64,000 bases of DNA, from positions 1,116,001-1,180,000 of the forward strand of contig CP084609.1 in NCBI GenBank assembly GCA_025917655.1. The letters are read 5' to 3'. Shown here piece after piece: positions 55,633 through 64,000 of this stretch. The notes under the pieces were generated by a model. That model made no database searches and was not told the origin of the DNA. It saw only the letters and a list, made by a program, of their open reading frames with translations. The position numbers were made by a program, and so were the translations under genes. Source of the stretch: Chlorella sorokiniana (Eukaryota; Chlorophyta; Trebouxiophyceae; Chlorellales; Chlorellaceae). Numbering within the stretch: the stretch's first letter is position 1; each line of letters starts with the position of its first letter.

Positions 55633-58600
55633 ATGGCATCAACGATCACGTTCAGCCGCAAGAGCCGCAAAGTGAGTGAGGAGCGCGAAAAGGGTGTCGC
55701 ACGCGCTGCTGTCCCCTTCGCTCGCCCGCTCAATCCCTTGTGCCTTCCTGTTACAACTCGAGATTGGTGATACGAGTGAGAACCCAGCACAAATGCGGGA
55801 CAACTGCAGGGTGACGGCGGCAACGACGACGCCACCAGTGCGGCATCAACCTATTTGACAGCGCCCTCGGTGTTGACGCCCGTGCCCGAGAGCCCCGAGG
55901 TGCAGCAGGACGAGAATGCCAGCAGCGAGGCCGCCAGCACCGCCAAATCTGGCGGGGCACAGCCAGCGCTGCCTCGCTGGCGCCGCAAAAACGCGGCGGA
56001 GCGGCAGGAAGCGGAGCGGCGGCAGCACCTGGCCGAGATGCGGGCCTACTTTGAGGAGGTCGACGCCTTCGAGCTGGCTGTGGAGACGCCCCCAGCTTCC
56101 AAACCTCGCGGCCAGGACCGGGCCGCCGTCGCCGAGCGCGACACGCCGCCGCAGGGGCGGCACGGCCTGGCCCGCAAGCTGGCCGCAGTTGCGCCCACAC
56201 CCGGCACCGTGCAGCGCCAGCGGGCCATGTCGCTGGGCCTGTCGCGGCGGCGTTCCTCCGTGGCGGTGGCCTGGCCGGTGCACGCCGTGCTGGCGTCCAG
56301 CACCAAGGCCAACCAGTCTCCGCTGAAGCTGAGCATGCCGGCCGTCGAGGCGCGGGAGTGAGTGCGCCTGCTGAGAGCTGCTGGCTGTTCCACAGCTGGC
56401 CATGCATGCTGTGGCGTAAGCTGACAGACGCAAGGGTATGAAGCCACGGTTTGTCTGGGATGCTGAGCCATGCCGCGCCGTGCACACCATCCTGGTTCAG
56501 GCGGCCGCGCGACGGCGGCGACGCGGCTGCAGGCCGGCGCAGCACGCTGCAGCCGGGCCCCACCGCCTGTCGGTGGCGGGCGACAACAGCGCGCTGGTGG
56601 GCGGCAGCCCGGGCGGCGGCTGGGCGGTGAACCGCCGCTCGCTGGCCGCCCGCGGCCGCCTCTCGTCCGTGGCGCCCAGCCGCCTGAGCGGTACGGGCAG
56701 GGTGCTGTCCCGCCTGTCTGTGGGGCTCAACGACGCCCTGCACTGGCTGGGCATCAAGGGAAGATCCCCGCAGCGCCCGGCTGCGAGGATGCCTCGGCGG
56801 CGGGAGGCCACACGGGCGCAGGCGCTGCCTGCCCCTGCGAGCGCCCAGCGCTGTCGCCCATCGCCTCGCCGGGCCTGGAAGAGGAGGGCAGCCCTGCGGC
56901 CGACGACTCCCCGCTGCCCGCCAGCACGGCTGTGACAGCTCTTGAGCAGCCCGCCGAGTCGGGCGGGGCGGCCGGCAGCCTGGCGACAGCGACAGCGGCG
57001 GAAGACCAGGCTGCACCAGAGCCGTTGGCCAATGGTTCTGTGCAGGCTGTGCAGCGAGCACCAGAGGAGGAGGCAGCCGCTGAGGCATCGTCTCAACCTG
57101 CAGCAGTGTCGAGCACCGAGCCTGCGGTGGAAGCTGCCATGGAGCGGCTGGAGCAGCAGCTGGCAAGCCGCTTGCAGCTGCAGGAGACCATCAGCGAGGG
57201 AGACGAGGGGGCAGAGGCGGAGGCAGCAGGCACGGCAGCCTCCCTGGCGGCATCGCAAGCGGCAGCCGCAGCTCAGCTGCTTGCGGCCGACGGCCGGCCC
57301 TCGGCGGAGGAGGCCCCTGCGCAGGGAGGAGGAGGAGGAGGAGGAGGAGGAGCTGAGCCCGCTCCAGCAGCTGCTTGCACTGTGCGACCAGGAGGTGCGC
57401 CCCGGCCGCTGTCGCCGCTCCTGCTGAACGCTGTGCCGGCAGGAGCGTCGCGTGCATCTCCTCACTGAAGTGGCCAGTACATCAAACATCTTGCCGCGCA
57501 GACCAATCCCGGGCTGCTGCCCTCCATGGATGAGCTGCTGGGCCGGCATGTGGACCTGAAGAAAGTGCGCAAGATTGGCGAAGGTGGGGCGCCGCCGGCG
57601 AAAGCAGACACCCGCCTGTTGTGTTCCTTGGCCGCTGGCCCAAACGTCTGCGTGGCAAGGCCTGCCTGGCATGCTTCCCCACCGCTTGGCTCTCCAGCGG
57701 CACGCCCACACGTGCCGTCCCTGCTCCTCCGGCATCCCTGCCCCCGCTCGCCGTCGCCGCCACGCGCAGGCACGTTTGGCGAGGCGTTTAAGGCGGGGGC
57801 GTTGTGCTCAAGATCGTGCCCATGGAGGGGTCGGTGCTGGTCAACGGCGAGCCGCAGAAGCGGGCGGACGAAATCCTGGCGGAGGTGTCGGTCACCCTGA
57901 CGCTCAGCCGCCTCAACGGCGGCGCCGCGCCGCCTGGTGCGTACTCGCCTGCGTGCTCAGCGTGCTCCGACGTGGCAGGGTGCCACCGCCGCAAGCCTAC
58001 CGGGTCGGCGTTGGGATGTTGTTGCTTGTTCTGCGGCCGTACGTGCGTCATGGTTGGAAGGCGCATGCTTTCCTCGACGCAGGCGAGACGCTCGACAACG
58101 TCACCAGTGGCTTTGTGGAGACGTACGGCGTGGGGGTGTGCGCCGGCGCCTACTCCCCAGCCCTGCTGGCCGAGTGGCACCGCTGGGACCAGGAGCACGG
58201 CTCAGAGAACGAGCCCGTGGACTGCTTCGACGGCCTGGCAGACCAGCTGTTCGTGGTGGGTTCACGCTGCCTGCAGCGCACCAGGGCAGAGCAGCACCGC
58301 ATAGGGTCAACAGCCTTGGCTGGCCTGCAGGCGGGCTGCGCCAGATGCTTTACGGCGGGAGCAGGTGCCTGTCGGGGTTGAGCCCCGCGCTGCGCCCGAC
58401 TCTCCCGCCTGCCGCCCTGCCGCAGGTGTTTGTGGTGGCCGACGGCGGAGTGGACCTGGAGCACTTTGAGCTGCGCACGTTTGAGGAAGTGCGGTCCATA
58501 CTGCTGCAGGTGGGGGGAGGCTCACGGGGGTGGTTTTTGGGGGGCTGACTTTGCTTGAAGGTGTGCGGTGGCATTACACCTGCTGCTGCTGTGTCCCTGT

Positions 58601-59638
58601 TCCTTTCAACCCGCTGGCCCCATCCACCTTGAGCCCCAGCGCATCCCATGCCCCCCTCCCCCGACAGACGGCGCTGACGGTGGCGGTGGGCGAGGAGGCA
58701 TGCCAGTTCGAGCATCGCGACCTCCACTGGGGCAACCTGCTGATACGGCGGGGGCGCACCCGCCGCCACGGCCGCCGTGCGCGCACGGCTGCGCGGGGTG
58801 GAGCTGGAGGCTGCCACAGAGGGCGTCACGGTGGGCGCTGCCTGCCGCCGGCGCTGCCGCGCTGTTCCCCGCGCTGCTCCGCAGGCCTTGTGCAGCTTCC
58901 GCTGCGGGGCACAAGGGCCGCACCGGGCAGCTGGGCTGCTTCAGCTGCTGTGCTCCAAGAAGGAATGCTGTTTTGTCGTTCCGCCTGCCCTGCTCCTCAC
59001 GGCCCTCTCCACCCCCCCCAACCCCGCACAAAACAACAAACTTGGCCAGGTGTGCCTCATCGACTTCACGCTGTCCCGCCTGGTCACCGTGACGGGGGAG
59101 GTGGCCTTCTGTGACCTCGCCGCCGACCCGGAGCTGTTCAAGGGGCCGCGGGGCAGCGTGCAGGCGGAGACGTACCGGCGCATGAAGAAGGCGACGCGCA
59201 ACCGCTGGCAGGCGCACGTGCCCGCCACCAACGTGTACTGGATGCAGTACCTGGTGGACACGTGCATCACAGAGGTGCGCCGCCGGGCACTGGCAGCCCG
59301 GCGTGCATTCTGGTGTACCGTGCAAAAGCGGTCGTGGGCATGGCTGAGGCACAGGATGGCTGCTCGACGTGCTAGCAACGCCATTGATCGTTTTGGACCG
59401 GCATGGGCATGTTCTGTCGCCGGAAACGCCGCCCGTTCGGCTGGCTGTGCAGCAGCAGGCTCACCGCCCCTGCCGGCACCCGGCCCCCTTGCCGCCGCTG
59501 CAGAAGGCGGGCTGGGGGTGCAGCAAGGAGCACCTGGCGGAGCTGCGCGCCTTCAAGCGCCGCCTGTCGCGCTACGCCTCGTGCGGCGAGGCCCTCATGG
59601 ACGACTTCCTGCGGCCGGGGCTGCTCATCCAGGACTGA
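55633..59638 (+). CDS. Haspin-type serine/threonine protein kinase
   Basis: Haspin phosphorylates histone H3 Thr3 at mitosis and so recruits the chromosomal passenger complex. Exon 1 (55633-55671) encodes MASTITFSRKSRK. A long disordered region follows (to about 57410): RWRRKNAAERQEAERRQHLA, KLAAVAPTPGTVQRQRAMSL, RLSVGLNDALHWLGIKG. The kinase domain is diagnostic: LKKVRKIGEGTFGEAFKAG (Gly loop, across an intron at 57582-57770), VVLKIVPMEG (catalytic Lys), GFVETYGVGVCAGAYSPALL (58110), DGLADQLFVV, GGVDLEHFELRTFEEVRSIL (58445), FEHRDLHWGNLL (58707, catalytic loop), CLIDFTLSRL (59056, haspin-type DFT in place of DFG), MKKATRNRWQAHVPATNVYW, ending LIQD at 59638. Frame breaks are apparent at 56758-56760, within 57310-57360, at 57795-57799 and at 58750-58754. 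The first and third are short G runs; the others may be two-base or double losses. No activation-loop APE motif is seen, as usual for haspin. Confidence 0.94.
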
Positions 59639-60084
59639 CGCATGCCCAGATCCCCGCTGCCCGCAGAGGGCTCTGCCGCTGGCGCTGGCACTGCAAAGTG
59701 CCATCTGACAAAGGCAGCCCTCTGTCAATGCGACTTCCAATGCTGCAGCCGCAACTGGCAAGCCTTTGAGAAAGGTCACAGGCTGCCCAGGGCAGGAGGG
59801 CATCATGCCTTGGACGACAGCTGCGCTGCGCATGCTGTGGTGCCGCCGCCGAAACAACATTCATCAGGAGCGCCCGTCTCTTAATCGCAGGCATCGCAAG
59901 AAAGGGAATGTTGATGTGAGGATTAAAACAACAAGGTTTGTGCTAGTTTACGTGGCCAATACTCTGTCGAGCTTCAGGAGGCTGCAGCCATCAAGACGGC
60001 TACGAATTATGCAAGTTCATTGAGCTGCACTGTCGGGAGTAGGATGCTTGGCTTGGCCGAGGCTCGCGGAGGCATGTCTGGAGA
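59639..60084. other. Intergenic region after haspin
   Basis: About 450 bases, AT-richer from 59900 to 60040, with no supported gene. Probably the haspin 3' UTR and the next gene's promoter. Confidence 0.4.
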
Positions 60085-63000
60085 ATGCTGCGTCGCGTGG
60101 ACCCCGGCAACCTGTCGCTGCTCCTGGGGAGCAAGGCCGACATCACAACATTGCTAGACTGCGAGCGCCGCCTGCATGGTGCGCCGCTTCCTGGCAGACC
60201 ACTGCTGGCCAACGCACCCCTGGTGGACGCCCTGTTTTGGACGGCCGGACAGCTCGTCACCAAGCCACCCACGTGTACATATATTCATGCGCTGATGTTG
60301 TGCCCACCTGGAAGCTGCACACATGGTGCAGCAGGGCCTCAGCCTGGTTGTGCTGGCGGGCCGTGGACGCGCGCGTTGCAATCCAGCCCTGCGAATGTGG
60401 TGTGCACCCGCTGCAGAGCACCTGCGTGCAGCCGCCGACGCTGCTCCTCCGCCCAGCCTGCTGGCTGGCGTGTTTGTGCGGTTCAAGTTCGAAAACGCAT
60501 ACCACTTGCGGCAGGTGGAGCACGCCGCGGTGGCGGCCGACGGCAAACCCGCCCTGGCCATCGTGCACCCCACCGCCCCCGCCCCTCCGCTGCTCCTCAT
60601 CCCCCTGGCCAGCGTGTCTGGTACCAATCCGCTGCAAGGGAGGCTGCGGGAGACGGCGGGGGTGGACGAGCTGGCCCGCCTGCAGGCTTGCATGGCAGCG
60701 CGCGCGGTGCGGCTGCCCGTGCAAGAGGTGCGGCGGAGGCGGCCCTTCCTGCTCCGCAGCGTTCGCGCTTGAAGACGGAACGCTTCCGTCCACACCTGCT
60801 GCCTGCCTGCGTTGCTTCACTTGTTCGCGTTCCCCGCTGCCGGTGGTTATGTTGTCTGTGCAGGCGGCGAGGGTGGCCTGGCGAAAGCTGGCTGCACTCC
60901 GCTGGTGGTCGCTACACGCCGCTGAGGCCGACGAGGCGGAGGCGGCGGGGCTGGCCGGCTTGCTTCGCGAGCTGCAGGATGGAGAGGGCATCGCAAGCAT
61001 GCGGCAGCAGTTTCAGGCGGCGGAGCAGGATCCCCAGCAGGCCCGGGAGCCGGCGGCGGCGGAGGCAGCGCGGCTGCCGCAGGCGGAGGCGGGGCGTGCG
61101 GGCTTTACGCTGCGCTTGGCCGGCAGGGCCCCGAGGGCGGGCAGGTGCAACCGCAGCAGGATGCCAGGCAGCAGCGGCTGCAAGCGGATGAGCAGCAGCA
61201 CGACGGGGGGCCTTGGGAGGCTGGCGAGCCTGCTGGCCGTGTGGAGCACCGTCGCCCCGCGACCGTGCAGCGCTTGCCGCCACCCCGCCCCGCCCGCTCC
61301 CAGCTCGCAGCACCGGCGGCGGCCGCAAGCGGCGTCGCAGCCCGGAGCGCGATCGCGCGCCGCTCCCTGGCGGCGGCACCTGCACCGTGCTGCTGCCCGG
61401 CTGCGCGGGTCTGCCCGCCGCGCTGCGCCTGCTGTGCGCCGCCGTCCACCGCGCGGTGCCCGACGCCGAGCGCGGTGCGCCGGCCAAGCGTGCTGCGCTG
61501 TCGGGGCTGCTGCGCCGCGGGCTGCTGCCATTCGGCAAGGACGATGGGCTGTTTCGGCAGCTTCCAGTGCACCTGGAAGCCGCGGCTGAGGAGATGGAGC
61601 GGGCCTGCGACGACCACGAGGTACGGCTGCAGTACCGTGCCTTCTTGGACGGTGCCGCCTCCCGCACAGCCAACCTGCTTGCTGACGTGGCGGATCGACG
61701 GCTGCTGGAGCTGGCTCCCGACGGCGACGTGGCGCTGCTGCGGGTGGATCACCTCGCCGCCGAGTATGGCGGGCCTTTGAGCAGCGGCAAGAGCCCTCCA
61801 GGCCTGCGGGGGCGCGGGAGCAGCGCGGCGGGCGAGCAGCCGGGCAGTCTGCCGCAGTGGACACCCGCGCAGTGCGGCGGCGCTCCAGCTCCCCGCCCGC
61901 CCTCCCCGCCGCGCCAGAGCCCCCCTCCCCCTCCCGCTCCCGCTCGGGCTCTCGCTCGCGCACGCGCAGCCGCCGCGGCGCCGCGTCGGCGGCGGAGGCG
62001 GCGGCGCGGGGGGGGGACGGGGGATGAGCTGGGGCGCGTGGTGTGGCCGGTGCTGGTGCGCCACATCAGCGGCAAGGAGGAGTGGATGCTGGCGGGGCGC
62101 GAAGTGTTTGTCTCGCTGCCCGGAACACGCAGCCCGGGAGCTGCGGGCGCGGGCGGAAAGCGAGGGCTTCACAGGTGGGTGCAGCATGCTGCTTGTGCGC
62201 CGCTGCCGGGACCCCGCACGGCCATTCTGCGCGCTGCCCGCTCGTTCCCGCCGAGGCTGGCCCCGACAGGGGCTGGCAGAGCCAGCAGCAGCCCCAGCCT
62301 GTGGGTACGGCACACGCACATGCTAACAAACCTGCGCACATCCACACACGAATGCTACCACACCTGCGCACTTCCACGCACACATGCCAGCAACCCCGCC
62401 CCTGCTTGGCCGCCGCCTGCAGTGGTCAAGGCACTGGTGATGGCCGGCGACAGCCGCGGCGACCGTGGCTGCCTCACGCTTCCCAGCGCGCGGGAGGCGG
62501 CCCGCCTGATCGAGACGCTGCAGGGCAAGCAGGTGGGGAACCGCTGCGTGGGCGCCTGGCAGCCAGCAGGAAGCTGGCGCCGGCTGCTGCGGGCTTCGTG
62601 GGTGGGGGCACGAGCGCAAGCCCAGCAGCCAGGCTGCCGCTGCACTTGCGGAGCAGCTGCGTCGAGCCTTGGGGCAGGCACTGGCCAGCCCTCCTGTGGC
62701 TCTTGCACACCCAGCTGCCACCCGCCTGGGTGTCGTGCCTTGCAGCTGCGAGGGTACCGCATGTTCTGCCGGCCCTTCAATAGTGAGGTGAAGTCCCTGG
62801 CGGCCAGCCATCCCCGCGAGGTGGCGGAGGCGCGGGCGCAGCTGAAAGCCCTGGCCGCCACGGCGGCACGCAGGCAGGGCGCCGCCGCCGACGACGCAGC
62901 GCGTCCGGAGCGTCCCCGCAGCCCTGGCCGCCAGCTGGCGCCGCAGCGCCGCCGCAGCGCCAGCCCAGGCAGCCCGCCGCAGCGTCACCGCCGCAGCTCC

Positions 63001-64000
63001 AGCCCAGGCAGCTCTCGGCAGCGCCATCGCCGCAGCGCCAGCCCAGGCAGCCCGCCGCCGCCAGTGGGCAGCGTGGCGGCGCGGGCGTTGGCGGCGAGGG
63101 CCGCCGCGGGCCGCGCCACTCCGACCTCGCCGCCTCGCCCCGCCCCAGCCGCGGGCGCAGGCGCAGGCGCAGCCGCAGCCCCGCGGGGGCGCCGCGGCAC
63201 GGGGCCAGAAGCCGGTCGGGCAGCCGCGGGCGCGCCGTGCGCGTCGGCGGGGCCCCCCTAGCGTCGCGCAGCCCTTCTGGGACCCCGTGTGCCAGCTGGA
63301 GGGGCAGTGCGTGCGGCGGCTGGGCACCCGCGGCCCCATGCGCCTGGAGGACCTGCTGGCGGCGGTGGACTGGGCGCCGCAGCTGGGCCAGGCCTCGACG
63401 GGTGAGGGCGCTGCTTTCGCGGCGCCCTCACTGCCCGCCTGCTTTCACAGCCCTGCTCTGCTTCCTCGGTACCCCTTCTGGCTAAACGCAAAAGAGCATG
63501 GTTCTTTCTTCTATCTGTGCTCTGACTCGACAACTCCCCTCCCCCTTGTCTCCTGCCCTGCCCCCTCCCCCCTCTCCCGACGCCAGCCAACTTGGCGGCG
63601 TTCTTGGATCGGCGGCCCCACCTGTTTGCTCTGGACGCCAGCGACATCTCCGCACGGGCGGCGGCGCTGCCCCACGCCGAGGCCTTCCTGCGGTACAAAC
63701 GTGCCCTGCTGCAGTACCTGGCCGACCGGCCGCCCCGCGTGCCCTTTGGCCGGGTGGAGCGAGGGGTGCCCCGCCCGAGGAGCTGCCACCCAGCTTCCAC
63801 CTGCAGGTAGGCGGATGCTGCGGGGCCGCGACAGAGTGGGAGGTGCTGCTGCCGCGCCGCCAGCGTGTCGTCAGCACACGCAGCAAGTGGGTGCTGAGGA
63901 CGAGGACGACGGTGGATGTCGTACTCTCGAACCCTGTCCACGCAGCATTCTGCCCTCTGCAACCGCTGCCTGCCTGCTGCTCAACCAAGCCACGTCGAAC
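60085..64000 (+). CDS. Arg/Ser-rich, probably nuclear protein of unknown function; 3' end open
   Basis: The ATG at 60085 opens MLRRVDPGNLSLLLGSKADI and LLDCERRLH. Coding-like exons continue with KPALAIVHPTAP, GVDELARLQACMAARAVRLP (60660-60730), VAWRKLAALRWWSLHAAEAD (60870), a Gln/Ala-rich helical stretch, RKRRRSPERDRAPL, LLPGCAGLPAALRLLCAAVH (61390), ALSGLLRRGLLPFGKDDGLF (61500), VVWPVLVRHISGKEEWMLAG (62040), KALVMAGDSRGDRGCLTLPS (62428) and YRMFCRPFNSEVKSLAASH (62757). Then comes an Arg/Ser/Pro-rich region with three 13-residue repeats. The tail has DPVCQLEGQCVRRLGTRGPM, LEDLLAAVD and LAAFLDRRPHLFALDASDIS, which might be a small winged-helix-like domain (weak inference). Frame breaks occur here too, for example at the G run near 63764. 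I do not recognise a family; the RS repeats suggest RNA processing. Coding may run past the window. Confidence 0.6.
62950..63066 (+). repeat. Three tandem 39-base coding repeats (13 residues each)
   Basis: Units at 62950-62988, 62989-63027 and 63028-63066 encode RRSASPGSPPQRH, RRSSSPGSSRQRH and RRSASPGSPPPPV. The frame is kept, consistent with expansion of an RS/SP-rich phosphorylation region. Confidence 0.85.

Noticed and set aside
4403-59638. Separase, haspin and WDR76 as a mitotic or genome-maintenance gene cluster
   Set aside because: They are tens of kilobases apart, interleaved with metabolic genes and on different strands. Co-location may be chance.
1-64000. tRNA, rRNA, LTR, Polinton-like or other mobile elements
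   Set aside because: I looked for clover-leaf signatures, reverse transcriptase, integrase, capsid or transposase motifs and long terminal repeats and saw none. A profile search could still find diverged remnants.

Overview
The window reads as nuclear DNA of a green alga, most likely a trebouxiophyte (Chlorella-like). It is strongly GC-rich. Its genes are split by many short GT-AG introns, its intergenic pockets are richer in A and T, and TGTAA, the green-algal poly(A) signal, lies downstream of some stop codons. The gene set is eukaryotic: separase, haspin, sulfite oxidase, mitochondrial 2-oxoglutarate dehydrogenase E1, UDP-glucuronate decarboxylase, a NuA4 scaffold, WDR76/CMR1, SRCR and RING proteins. 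I saw no bacterial operon, CRISPR array, tRNA, rRNA, or retroviral or Polinton-like element.

Layout. 1-4132: two expansin-like genes, head to head; the left one runs off the window. 4403-12569 (-): separase. 12779-14815 (+): a WD40-type protein sharing a very short divergent promoter with separase. 15107-19099 (+): sulfite oxidase with an N-terminal cytochrome b5 domain. 19707-21313 (+): a membrane-anchored protein with two SRCR domains. 21898-25290 (+): UDP-glucuronate decarboxylase. 25948-30283 (-): a sodium:solute symporter. 31044-31723 (-): a small single-pass protein I do not recognise. 32029-36484 (-): WDR76/CMR1 with a PARP-finger-like N-terminus. 37096-42867 (-): an EAF1-like NuA4 subunit (HSA and SANT domains). 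44423-53196 (+): 2-oxoglutarate dehydrogenase E1. 53990-55309 (+): a BIG BROTHER-like RING-H2 E3 ligase. 55633-59638 (+): haspin kinase. 60085 to the end (+): an Arg/Ser-rich protein of unknown function.

The genes do not form a pathway. Two pairs share intergenic regions as divergent neighbours (the expansins; separase with the WD40 gene), and several genes converge tail to tail.

The most notable hidden pattern is a series of apparent reading-frame breaks inside otherwise well-conserved exons. Most are explained by one lost base, usually in a run of G or C, and the conserved protein motif resumes at once in the next frame. They occur in sulfite oxidase (five), OGDH (about six), haspin, the RING protein, WDR76, separase, expansin and probably others. 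This looks like consensus error in a long-read assembly rather than gene decay, so coordinates below are for whole loci and the affected exons are named. Exon borders come from reading splice motifs and protein motifs by eye, not from transcripts.
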